From the NCBI GenBank assembly GCA_028823235.1, contig JAPKBW010000004.1:62001-126000 (forward strand): a DNA stretch of 64,000 nt, given 5' to 3'. The DNA is from Longimicrobiales bacterium. Lineage in GTDB: Bacteria > Gemmatimonadota > Gemmatimonadetes > Longimicrobiales > Gaopeijiaceae. Both the position numbers and the translations under genes were made by a program. The notes under the pieces were generated by a model. It saw only the letters and a list, made by a program, of their open reading frames with translations. It was not told the origin of the DNA and did no database searches. How positions within the stretch are numbered: the stretch's first letter is position 1; every line of letters starts with the position of its first letter. This document shows, one piece after another, positions 53,919-62,878 of this stretch.

Positions 53919-56087
53919 CTAGTCCTCCTTTTTGGCGTCATCACCAGACGCAGCCTCTGTGGCCTCCTCAGCATCGGCCGCAGGTGCTTCTTCAGCTTCA
54001 GCTTCGACGGCTGGCGCCTCCTCCTCAGGAGCATCCTCACCATCGGTGGCAGCCTCGGCTTCAACCTCAGCAGCAGCTGTTGCTGCTGACTCAGGTGCAC
54101 CGCCCTCCGCTGCCGCCGTCGCAGGCTTGCTCGTGGCACGTGGCTTCACGAACGCGTCGTCGTCGTCGGCCTCAGCTGCTGATGCTACCGCCGCTGCCGC
54201 TGCTAGGGCCTCAGCTGCTGCGATCCGGCCTGCTTCGATCTCTTCCTGAGACTTCCGCTCCGGCACTTCCGTTACTTCGAGCACGATACGGCGATTCGCC
54301 GCATCCGACTCGATAATTCGGAGGGAGACCGTGTCTCCCGCGCCATAGTGCTCCTCAAGACGCTCTGGGTTATCGACATCGACCCCGGTGTGTGATATCG
54401 GGGCGAAGCCTTCAATATCGTCGCCGAGATTCATGACCACACCCTTCTCCTGCACGCGGGCCACTGTGGCATCGAGTTCGACCCCCGGAGCCAGTCGCTC
54501 AGAGATGGTTGGCCACGGATCATCCGTAAGCTGCTTGATGCCCAGGCTGATCCGCTTGTTCTCGGCATCCACGTCGAGAACCATGATTTCGAGCTCTGCA
54601 CCCTTCTGAACCACTTCGGACGGATGCTCGACACGCTTGGTCCAGCTCATGTCCGAAACGTGGACGAGTCCGTCGATGCCAGGCTCGATCTCCACGAAGG
54701 CGCCGAAGGAGGTCAGGTTCCGCACCGTACCGCCGAGCTTCGTACCCGTCGGGTACTTCACCGGCAGTGCCAGCCACGGATCTTCCTCGATCTGCTTCAT
54801 ACCGAGCGAAATCTTCTCGTCGTTCGGATCGACCTTGAGCACCACAGCCTCGATGTGCTCTCCAATCGAAACGACCTTCGAGGGGTGCCGCACGTTACGG
54901 GTCCAGGACATCTCAGAGATGTGGACCAGACCCTCGACGCCCTTCTCAAGCTCGACGAAGGCACCGTAGTTCGTAATCGAGACGACACGGCCCCCGACAC
55001 GCGAACCGACCGGATACTTCTTGTCGATATCGGTCCACGGGTACGGAAGGAGCTGCTTGAGTCCGAGCGATATGCGCTCGCGGTTCCAATCGATGTCGAG
55101 AACTTTCACGTCGATCTTGGAGCCGATATCCACGACTTCGGACGGATGTCCGACGCGACCCCATGACATGTCCGTGATGTGGAGCAGTCCGTCGAGACCG
55201 CCCAGATCGATGAAGGCGCCGAAGTCAGTGATGTTCTTGACCATACCTTCGCGGACCTGACCAACCAAGAGCTCTTTCACGAGGGTCTCGCGCTTCGTCT
55301 CGCGCTCGGCCTCGAGAATCACGCGACGCGAAACAACAATGTTCCGGCGACGCTTGTTGAGCTTGATGATCTTGAACTTGTAGACCTCGCCAATGAGGTC
55401 TTCGATGTTCGGCACGCGACGGAGCGCGATCTGCGACCCCGGAAGGAAGGCGTCCACGCCCATGAGATCGACGGTGACACCACCCTTGATTTTTCGGACC
55501 AGCGTTCCCTTGACCGGACGATCGGCCTCGTGGGCCTCCCGGATCTTCTCCCAGACGCGGAGGAAGTCGGCCTTCTTCTTGGACAGCACAACAACGCCGT
55601 CGTCGTCTTCAAGGCTCTCGAGGAGAACTTCGACTTCCTCGCCTTCGACGGGGACGTCCTTGAACTCGTCGAGGGCGATTGCACCCTCACTCTTGAAGCC
55701 GAACTCAAGGATTACCGACGTGTCGGTAACCCTGAGGACGGTGGCGTTGACGATCTCTCCTTCCTTAAAGGCTTGGAAACTGCCGCTGAACTGCTCGAGC
55801 AGCGCTTCGAAGTCGGCCTTCGAGGTGGAGAGAACTTCCTCTCCATATGGATCGTAGAAAAGCTCCGGGGAAATCCCTTCTGGGATGTCCATGAGGGCGA
55901 CCGCTATAGCTGCCTGCTCTGCGGCTTCCTCTGCTGCAGCTTCTTCAGCGGTGATGGTCGTGACTTCGCCGGTCAGCGCATCGATGATCACTTCCTCGCC
56001 TTCGGCAAGGTCATCGTTCTCAGCGTCGGTGCCAGCGTCCACCACTGCGGACTCGGCCTCGGGGGTGGGATTCTCGATATCAGTCAT
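53919..56087 (-). CDS. rpsA: 30S ribosomal protein S1, extended
   Basis: It binds mRNA at the 30S platform to start translation. Six S1 (OB-fold) domains occupy about residues 95-600; three successive ones carry the near-repeat HPS(E/K)VV. At 722 residues it is well above the ~557 of E. coli. The extra length comes from an acidic N-terminus of about 85 residues and an Ala/Glu-rich C-terminal tail of about 110 residues ending AKKED. The cmk-rpsA neighbourhood is widely conserved. Confidence 0.93.
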   Translation of the reverse strand: MTDIENPTPEAESAVVDAGTDAENDDLAEGEEVIIDALTGEVTTITAEEAAAEEAAEQAAIAVALMDIPEGISPELFYDPYGEEVLSTSKADFEALLEQFSGSFQAFKEGEIVNATVLRVTDTSVILEFGFKSEGAIALDEFKDVPVEGEEVEVLLESLEDDDGVVVLSKKKADFLRVWEKIREAHEADRPVKGTLVRKIKGGVTVDLMGVDAFLPGSQIALRRVPNIEDLIGEVYKFKIIKLNKRRRNIVVSRRVILEAERETKRETLVKELLVGQVREGMVKNITDFGAFIDLGGLDGLLHITDMSWGRVGHPSEVVDIGSKIDVKVLDIDWNRERISLGLKQLLPYPWTDIDKKYPVGSRVGGRVVSITNYGAFVELEKGVEGLVHISEMSWTRNVRHPSKVVSIGEHIEAVVLKVDPNDEKISLGMKQIEEDPWLALPVKYPTGTKLGGTVRNLTSFGAFVEIEPGIDGLVHVSDMSWTKRVEHPSEVVQKGAELEIMVLDVDAENKRISLGIKQLTDDPWPTISERLAPGVELDATVARVQEKGVVMNLGDDIEGFAPISHTGVDVDNPERLEEHYGAGDTVSLRIIESDAANRRIVLEVTEVPERKSQEEIEAGRIAAAEALAAAAAVASAAEADDDDAFVKPRATSKPATAAAEGGAPESAATAAAEVEAEAATDGEDAPEEEAPAVEAEAEEAPAADAEEATEAASGDDAKKED

Positions 56088-56265
56088 CGTCTCTGGGGCT
56101 CACGCAGAATGCGGAGCTCTCTCTGTGCCGAGCCTCGGTGGGCGAGGGTCGGGTTCGGGTTCGTGAAAAGGAAAAAGAAAGCCGGAATCGACCAACAGAA
56201 GCGGTCAGTTCCTAGCCGTGCAAAGCTAGAGGCGCCTCATAACAGCGTCAACTAATCGGAAGAGG

Positions 56266-56946
56266 TCAATCCAGCCTATCCACGCGTGTCACAATCGACT
56301 CGACCTGCTCTGCGAACGAGAGGCGCGTGGTGTCCAGGAGGTGTGCTCCCTCGGGCATGCGCAGCGGCGAGTGCTTGCGTTCCGAGTCGTGCCGATCGCG
56401 CTCAGCGATGGAACTGGATTGTGTCGTGACATCATCATCGCTCGGCTCCTTCACCCCCTGATCGCGAAGTCGGCGCCGAGCCCGCTCGGCCAGGTCCGCG
56501 ACCAGATAGACTTTCACTTCAGCACCCGGGAACACGACGCTACCCATGTCACGCCCATCGGCGACCAGGTCTCCGTGCTCACCAGCGCTGCGTTGCAGCG
56601 TCATCAGGCAGGCCCGTGTCGGCGCCAGGCTGGCGAGGTGCGCCACCCGCGATGTGACCTCATGAGTCCGAAGCTCGGTATGTACGACGCGGCCACTCAC
56701 AACGACGTCGAACCCTGAATCAGTGGGGGTAACCGACACGTCGAGTGCCCGCATCTCCTCCTCCGATAGGCCATCCCAGTCAGACTCGGGCACCTCGGAC
56801 TCGAGCAACGCGAGCGTGAGCGCCCTGTAAAGCGCCCCGGAATCGAGGTGTCGAAACCCGAGACGTGCGGCGACAGCTTTTGCAGTGGTGGACTTCCCTG
56901 ACCCCGCCGGGCCATCGAGTGTGACGATCGGTCCTGTGCGACTCAT
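56266..56946 (-). CDS. cmk: Cytidylate kinase
   Basis: It phosphorylates CMP and dCMP. The 226 residues include the P-loop LDGPAGSGKSTTAK, the CMP-binding HLDSGALYRA, and DGRDMGSVVFPGA followed by KVYLVADLAERARRR. It overlaps the aroA stop by four bases and precedes rpsA by 178 bases, a stretch that may hold an rpsA promoter. Confidence 0.94.
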   Translation of the reverse strand: MSRTGPIVTLDGPAGSGKSTTAKAVAARLGFRHLDSGALYRALTLALLESEVPESDWDGLSEEEMRALDVSVTPTDSGFDVVVSGRVVHTELRTHEVTSRVAHLASLAPTRACLMTLQRSAGEHGDLVADGRDMGSVVFPGAEVKVYLVADLAERARRRLRDQGVKEPSDDDVTTQSSSIAERDRHDSERKHSPLRMPEGAHLLDTTRLSFAEQVESIVTRVDRLD

Positions 56947-58241
56947 ACGCTTCCAGTGATACGGGTTACTGTTTCGCGAAAGCCCGGGAAACTCAGATCA
57001 GCCAGACCGAGGTGCTCGACCTCAAGTTCGTTTTGACCTACCGAACCCAGCGCACCGAACGCCATCGCAATGCGGTGATCCGAGAACGTTCGGACCCGGC
57101 CTTTGAGCGGTCCTGCGGTGCCCTGTACGACGAGCCCGTCCGGGAGTTCCTGCGCGTCTCCTCCGATGGCCCGGATGTTCGCCACCATCGCGGAGATTCG
57201 ATCGGACTCCTTGTGACGCAGCTCAGCCGCTCCGGTAATCCGTGTGACTCCGGTCGACACTGCCCCGAGCGCTGCGATCATTGGCAGCTCGTCAATCAGC
57301 GCGGGCACCTCATCCTCTTCGACCGTAACACCCCGCAGTTCCGTCGCACGGACTGTGATGTCACCTGAGGGTTCAGGCCCCGGCGTATCCGACGTCTCAA
57401 TGGAAAGTTCGGCGCCCATTCGGCGGAGCACATCGAGAAAGGCCGTTCGCGTAGGATTGAGGCCAACTCCCGCGACGGTCAGCTCCGGTCCAGCCGTACC
57501 CAGCGCCCCGATCGCAAGCAGGAATGCCGCAGAAGAGAGGTCCCCGGGGATCCGCAGGTCGAGCGGTCCGATCCGTTCAGGCGGGTCGCGCATTTCGACC
57601 CTCCAGCCGCCCGCGGTGACGTGGGACAGGACAGAGACCCCGACCTCGTTGAAGAGACGTTCGGTATGATCTCGGGATTTTCGCGGTTCGGTGAACAGCA
57701 CGAAGGCCTGTCCCACCAAGCCTGCGAACAGAACAGCACTCTTTACCTGTGCGCTTGCGACTTCGCCGGGCCAGTCAATCGACTCCAGCGGTCCGCGACC
57801 CTCGATCCGGACCGGAAGCCGATCCGGCTGGCCCACACAAGTGATCGACGCGCCCATGGCTGTGAGGGGATTGATGACTCGCCCCATCGGTCGCCCCTGA
57901 AGTGAAGCATCTCCGTCTAGTGTCGCAGTCAGCGATGAACCACAAAGAACACCGGTCAACAAACGCGCTCCAGTGCCACTGTTTCCGAGATCGAGCAGAC
58001 CGTCCGGAGAAAGGAGCCCCCGAAGGCCCACCCCTTCGATACGTATCTCGCTCCCGTCTTCGGGCAATACGGGTATGTCGACGCCGAGACGTCGAAGGGC
58101 CTGCGCCGTCGACTCAGCGTCTCCCCCGTAAAGCAGACCAGACAAATGGCTCTCACCCTCCGCCAACGCAGCCAAAATGAGCGACCGCTGTGAAAGTGAC
58201 TTGTCGCCGGGGACTCTCACTCTCACGCCGGCGTCCGCCAC
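56943..58241 (-). CDS. aroA: 3-phosphoshikimate 1-carboxyvinyltransferase (EPSP synthase)
   Basis: The sixth step of the shikimate pathway. The 432 residues show PGDKSLSQRSLILAA, GNSGTGARLLTG, LQGRPMGRVINPLTAMGA and ELRHKESDRISAMVANI. It lies 10 bases after the RNase Z stop and overlaps cmk by four bases. Confidence 0.95.
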   Translation of the reverse strand: MADAGVRVRVPGDKSLSQRSLILAALAEGESHLSGLLYGGDAESTAQALRRLGVDIPVLPEDGSEIRIEGVGLRGLLSPDGLLDLGNSGTGARLLTGVLCGSSLTATLDGDASLQGRPMGRVINPLTAMGASITCVGQPDRLPVRIEGRGPLESIDWPGEVASAQVKSAVLFAGLVGQAFVLFTEPRKSRDHTERLFNEVGVSVLSHVTAGGWRVEMRDPPERIGPLDLRIPGDLSSAAFLLAIGALGTAGPELTVAGVGLNPTRTAFLDVLRRMGAELSIETSDTPGPEPSGDITVRATELRGVTVEEDEVPALIDELPMIAALGAVSTGVTRITGAAELRHKESDRISAMVANIRAIGGDAQELPDGLVVQGTAGPLKGRVRTFSDHRIAMAFGALGSVGQNELEVEHLGLADLSFPGFRETVTRITGSV

Positions 58242-58251
58242 GGTCGGATGA

Positions 58252-59196
58252 TCAGGACGAAGGCTCGGCGGGCTCCGCCATGTCGCCTGACCGCAGTGGC
58301 ACCTCGACGCTCATCCCGTCTCGGGCGATTCGGGTCGAGGGGAAGATGGAACGTGCCTCTTCCTCTAGGCCCCGCGTATCGTCCGAATACCGAGCCGACA
58401 GGTGGGTGAGCAGAAGTTCTCCTGCGCCCGCTTCGAGAGCGACCTTGGCGGCATCAGAAGCCGTGCTGTGGCCCGTGTGTCTGGCCCTCTCCTCTTCCTC
58501 TGCGCCGAACGTGGCCTCGTGGACCAGTACATCGGCAGACCGAGCGCTCTCCACCGTCTGGGCGCATGGACGTGTGTCTCCGGAGTACACGACGGTTCGA
58601 CCCGGTCGAGCCTCGCCCACAAACTCCGAGGCTTGAATCACTCGTCCATCGACCTCGACGTCCTCTCCACGGTGGAGTTGTCCGAACATCGGCCCTTCGG
58701 GGATTCCCATCTCCCGGGCAAGGCCGATATCGAAGCGTCCGAGCCGATCGTCCTCGACAAGAGCCCAGCCCACAGCCGATGTGCCGTGTTGGACATCGAA
58801 GGCGACGATTCGATACTCGTCGGCCCGGTGTCCTTCTCCCGCGCGGCATTCAATGATTTCGACTGGGAACCCAATCCGGTCCTCGCCCAGCCGAACGATC
58901 GCGTCGAGCGTCCTAGTCGACCCCCTGGGTCCGTAAATCGTTAATGCGTCTTCACGCCCCTGTAGCGCCATCGTGCGGAGGAGCCCGGTGATTCCCAGCA
59001 CGTGATCTGCATGCGTATGGGTCACGAAGATCGCTAGGACACCGAAGCCGCTCTGGTAGCGCATCATCTGGCGCTGGGTCCCTTCCCCACAATCAAACAG
59101 GAAGAGGTCTCCCTCTCGCTGAACTGCAATGCCGCTGACATTACGCCCGACCGTAGGTCGAGCGGCAGCGGTTCCGAGAAAGGTGAGGCGAATCAT
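58252..59196 (-). CDS. rnz: Ribonuclease Z (tRNA 3' processing endonuclease)
   Basis: A metallo-beta-lactamase-fold enzyme that removes tRNA 3' trailers. The 314 residues contain [14 protein letters not shown], the zinc motif [30 protein letters not shown] and LLTHLSARY. Its length fits the short bacterial form. Because the tmRNA here lacks an encoded CCA, such processing before CCA addition would be relevant. Confidence 0.93.
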   Translation of the reverse strand: MIRLTFLGTAAARPTVGRNVSGIAVQREGDLFLFDCGEGTQRQMMRYQSGFGVLAIFVTHTHADHVLGITGLLRTMALQGREDALTIYGPRGSTRTLDAIVRLGEDRIGFPVEIIECRAGEGHRADEYRIVAFDVQHGTSAVGWALVEDDRLGRFDIGLAREMGIPEGPMFGQLHRGEDVEVDGRVIQASEFVGEARPGRTVVYSGDTRPCAQTVESARSADVLVHEATFGAEEEERARHTGHSTASDAAKVALEAGAGELLLTHLSARYSDDTRGLEEEARSIFPSTRIARDGMSVEVPLRSGDMAEPAEPSS

Positions 59197-59276
59197 TGAG
59201 TGCCTGCCGAGATCAGCGCGGGTGCGTGATCACCCGAACGGAGCCAACGTAGCGGGCCGCTGCCGGATCCGGAACG

Positions 59277-61355
59277 CTACCAGATCCTGAACTGGATCTG
59301 AACGAGGCGTCCAGGCTGCGGAAGGCCACACTGATCGAAGACCGCCGCGTCCGTAACGTTTCGCATCGACGCAGATGCATCCATGCGACTCAGCACTCTC
59401 GATTTCCCGAGACTGAAGAGCCGCCGAACGGTCAGGTCCAACGGGGCGCTGCCGTCGAGAGGCTGCAACCCGCCCGCCTCAGGGTTCTCACACAACTGCT
59501 GACTCATGTACCGGACCGCAACGCTGCCCCTGAAGGCAGCGAGAAGCGGTCCCTCAAGGCCGAACTTTCCGGCCAATGCAGGTTCGTACTCGAGCTCAAC
59601 TTCCCTGCCGTCAGCCTCGAATCCTTTCACATCCTGCAGCGTGAGGTCACCTGTCAGGGTGGCGCCCCCAAGCCTCCCGACCGCCAGCAGTTCTACACCG
59701 GCTCCCCTGATCTCGTCTTGGTTCACCCGCTGAAAGCGCCTGACTCCATCCGAGCCCGTCACGGACCTACGAACAATCGCGTCCGTCAGTTGATGGTAGA
59801 AGCCAACCATCTGAATCTCACCGACCCGGTTCGTCATCGTGAACCCGGCTTCCGAACCGAACAGCGTCTCGGGTTGCAGATTCGGATTCGGCTCGAATCG
59901 GCCAAGTGCGCCTGAATAAAATTCGCGCAGTGACGGAAAACGTGACCGGCGACTCGCCCCACCGTGAAGTAGAACGCCATCGGCGACGAGCGTACTCAGT
60001 CCGAGTCGAACACCGTAGTCGGTGATCGACTCTACCGAGGGCTTGTCTCCGGACTCCGGCGTGTCGGAACCGTCGACGGCTCCTCCGAGCGAAACACTCG
60101 ACAGGTCACTTGCACCGAAACGAAACTCCGTCTCCATACCGACGCTCCACAGCCGCTGGCGATAGCTGTTCATACCTCCCGGTGTGAGAACCTCGTCGTG
60201 GACCACGTCAGCGTAGGTGGCGGACGCCCGCAGATCCCCACTAGCGCCGATCGTATGTTCGCCGAGAACACGGGCTGTCAGGACACGGTCGTCGGAGCCC
60301 TCAGTCTCGTCGACTGTGTCATAAGCCTCCGAGGCGAACTGCTCGATCAGCGTAGATCCGAGATCGACTCCAATACTCGCCTCCAGGTCTCCCTCACCGA
60401 CGCCCGTCTCACGTTGCCCGGTACCCCCGGAGAGAGCCGCCAGCATTCTCTGCTGCTCTGGATACCTCCATAGCCGAGGATCGTCCTGGTGCGCCTCAGG
60501 AGGAACACCGCGCTCGACGTCGTATCCGGACGCGGAGAACGAACCCCAGGTGCCCTCGTCTGACCGATACCTCGCCGTGACGAAGCCATCAATTCGCTCA
60601 GCGTCGCTGTTGAGGCGCAGGTCGTCTTCGGCCAAGTACTGTGGCCGGAGGGTGGGGTCCTCTTCAGCTTTTTCGGCGACCGGCACACCGCTCCGGTCCT
60701 GAAAGCCGAACCCACCGCGGAACACCCACTGGTCATCGACGTCATCGACCAGATGCCCACCGGTAAGTGAGACATTCATCCCACCTGTCCCATCGTAGGC
60801 CAAGCCGACGGACAGCGGATCGACCGATCCGATCCGGGATTGCCCTCTGGCCACATCGACCTCGACGACACCTCCCAGCGTGTTCGGCCCGTACAACACT
60901 GATGAAAGGCCTCGCACGAGCGTGATTTTTCGCGCCGCTGTGAGGGGAATGATCGACATATCCGTCCGGTGGTCCCACCCGATGGTCAAAGGCACCCCGT
61001 CCATCAGAATCGCGATCTGGCGATCCTCTGAACCACGGAGCGCCGGCTGCATCTCACCGCGACTGTTGGCGCGGATCTGGATGAGCGGCATCGCTCGGAG
61101 CACCTGCTCCATCGTGGGCGCCGGGATCGACCCGAGTGAGTCGAGGGCGATCACCACACTGCTCGACCCACCGCTGGTCAGTGCCGGCTTGGCCACGCTT
61201 ACCATGATGCCCCCAAGGAATCGCACGGAGTCGGGAATAATCGAATCCGGGGGATTCTGTGCGGCAACACAGGAAGGCCCGATTGCCAATGCAACCGGGA
61301 CGGCTCGGAGCCATCCGAGAGAGACGCAGGAATGCAGGATGTTGCGGTGAACCAT
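59277..61355 (-). CDS. TonB-dependent outer-membrane receptor
   Basis: A 692-residue receptor. The signal peptide ends near CVAAQN. A plug domain at about 65-180 includes LRGSEDRQIAILMDGVPLT and ITLVRGLSSVLYGPNTLGGV. A 22-strand-type barrel follows, ending RLVQIQFRIW with a terminal aromatic. It has no CarboxypepD_reg-like domain, unlike the receptor at 18189-20477. The substrate is unknown, and I see no cobalamin riboswitch in its 200-base leader. Confidence 0.87.
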   Translation of the reverse strand: MVHRNILHSCVSLGWLRAVPVALAIGPSCVAAQNPPDSIIPDSVRFLGGIMVSVAKPALTSGGSSSVVIALDSLGSIPAPTMEQVLRAMPLIQIRANSRGEMQPALRGSEDRQIAILMDGVPLTIGWDHRTDMSIIPLTAARKITLVRGLSSVLYGPNTLGGVVEVDVARGQSRIGSVDPLSVGLAYDGTGGMNVSLTGGHLVDDVDDQWVFRGGFGFQDRSGVPVAEKAEEDPTLRPQYLAEDDLRLNSDAERIDGFVTARYRSDEGTWGSFSASGYDVERGVPPEAHQDDPRLWRYPEQQRMLAALSGGTGQRETGVGEGDLEASIGVDLGSTLIEQFASEAYDTVDETEGSDDRVLTARVLGEHTIGASGDLRASATYADVVHDEVLTPGGMNSYRQRLWSVGMETEFRFGASDLSSVSLGGAVDGSDTPESGDKPSVESITDYGVRLGLSTLVADGVLLHGGASRRSRFPSLREFYSGALGRFEPNPNLQPETLFGSEAGFTMTNRVGEIQMVGFYHQLTDAIVRRSVTGSDGVRRFQRVNQDEIRGAGVELLAVGRLGGATLTGDLTLQDVKGFEADGREVELEYEPALAGKFGLEGPLLAAFRGSVAVRYMSQQLCENPEAGGLQPLDGSAPLDLTVRRLFSLGKSRVLSRMDASASMRNVTDAAVFDQCGLPQPGRLVQIQFRIW

Positions 61356-61556
61356 GAGGACGAGAATCGATACAAAGGAGTGTACAAAGGCCGGCGCGTG
61401 ATATGACGTAAAACTTCTTTTGTTCCTTGGCTCCGCGGTACCGCATGGGACCGTTCAAAGGTCACCCGGCGCTGACGATCTGCTGAGCCGGAATCGGTTG
61501 GACATCCACAGTTTTGGCACGTATCGTGGACCGATACCGCCGCCCTCGGAGGCCTA

Positions 61557-62867
61557 ATGCACAGTCGTCGCTCGTTCCTTGGTACCATGTCCCTTCCCGC
61601 CGCCGCAGCTGCGACGGGCTTCACCTTCCGTCCGACTGAGCTTCGAGCCGACGCGATCGACATCGCGGCGAATCTGAAAAGCCATCTCGGGACAGCCGCC
61701 GACGTCGTCGCCGACGAGGACTTCTGGTTTGAGGTTCAAGGCGCCTTCACGGTTGATCGCACACTAGTGAACCTGAACAACGGTGGTGTGAGTCCAGCGC
61801 CGAAGCTGGTCCAGGATGCCATGAAGCGGCACCTCGACTACTCAAACCTGGCTCCAACCTACACGATGTGGCAGATCTTGGAGCCACAGCGCGAGGGGAC
61901 CCGCGAGCGCATGGCACGCGCATGGGGTGTGGACGCCGAAGAGGTCGCGTTTACGCGGAACGCCTCAGAGAGTCTCCAGACGATGCAGTTCGGGATCGAT
62001 CTCGAACGCGGTGACGAGGTCCTGACGACGACACAGGACTACGGGCGAATGATTACGACGTTCAAGCAGCGCGAGCGCCGTGAAGGCATCGTCCTGAAGC
62101 AGATCCAGATTCCGGTGCCCGCCGAAGATCCGGCAGAGATCGTCCGCCTGTTCGAGGAAGCGATCACGCCTCGAACCCGGATGATCCTGGCCTCTCACAT
62201 GGTCAACCTCACAGGCCAGATCCTGCCGGTGACCGAACTGACAGCAATGGCTCGTCGGCACGGCATTCCACTCGTCATTGATGGGGCGCACTCGCTCGCC
62301 CACTTCGACTTCGATCTCGGTGAGCTCGATGTCGACAACTACTCGTCCAGCCTTCACAAATGGCTATTCGCTCCGCATGGAACTGGTTTCCTCTACGTCC
62401 GAAGGGACAAGATCGCGGACGTCTGGCCACTCATGGCCGCTCCGGAGACACAGGACAACAACATCAGGAAATTCGAGGCCATCGGGACACACCCTGAGGC
62501 TCCCTACCTGTGTATTGGGGAGGCACTCACCTTCCATGAAGGCCTTGGCGCGGCTCGGAAGGCTGCCCGACTGGTCTACCTCAGGGACTACTGGGCGAAC
62601 GAACTGCTCCAGCACGACAACGTGCGGCTGAACACCAGCCAGAAGGAGGGCTTCGCTTGCGGCATCGCCAATGTCGAGGTCCTGGGCGTCGAGCCGAACG
62701 CGCTGCGCGACTACCTTTGGGATGCGCACCGCATCATTACGGTGAGCATCAACCACGCCGAGTTCCAGGGACTTCGCATCAGCCCCAGCGTGTACACGAC
62801 GCTGCCAGAGCTCGATCGGTTCGTCGATGTGATGAGCCACGTCGCACAGAACGGCCTCCCCACCTGA
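61557..62867 (+). CDS. Tat-exported class V aminotransferase (isopenicillin-N-epimerase-like)
   Basis: A 436-residue PLP enzyme of the class V aminotransferase/cysteine desulfurase fold. The N-terminus HSRRSFLGTM followed by an Ala-rich hydrophobic stretch is a twin-arginine signal, so the folded, cofactor-loaded protein is probably exported. LNNGGVSPAP, FTRNASESLQT, VIDGAHSLAHFDF and the PLP Lys in SSSLHKWLFAPHGTGFLYV are clear. The substrate is unknown. It is followed after 11 bases by the S9-type gene. Confidence 0.86.
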   Translation: MHSRRSFLGTMSLPAAAAATGFTFRPTELRADAIDIAANLKSHLGTAADVVADEDFWFEVQGAFTVDRTLVNLNNGGVSPAPKLVQDAMKRHLDYSNLAPTYTMWQILEPQREGTRERMARAWGVDAEEVAFTRNASESLQTMQFGIDLERGDEVLTTTQDYGRMITTFKQRERREGIVLKQIQIPVPAEDPAEIVRLFEEAITPRTRMILASHMVNLTGQILPVTELTAMARRHGIPLVIDGAHSLAHFDFDLGELDVDNYSSSLHKWLFAPHGTGFLYVRRDKIADVWPLMAAPETQDNNIRKFEAIGTHPEAPYLCIGEALTFHEGLGAARKAARLVYLRDYWANELLQHDNVRLNTSQKEGFACGIANVEVLGVEPNALRDYLWDAHRIITVSINHAEFQGLRISPSVYTTLPELDRFVDVMSHVAQNGLPT

Positions 62868-62878
62868 GCCCACACCAC

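Noticed and set aside
53932-54249. Ala/Ser-rich plus-strand frames near 54000
   Set aside because: They are shadows of the Ala/Glu-rich low-complexity tail of ribosomal protein S1.
55179-56255. 358-codon plus-strand frame
   Set aside because: Antisense to rpsA and generated by its repetitive S1-domain coding pattern; no ribosome site or recognisable motif.
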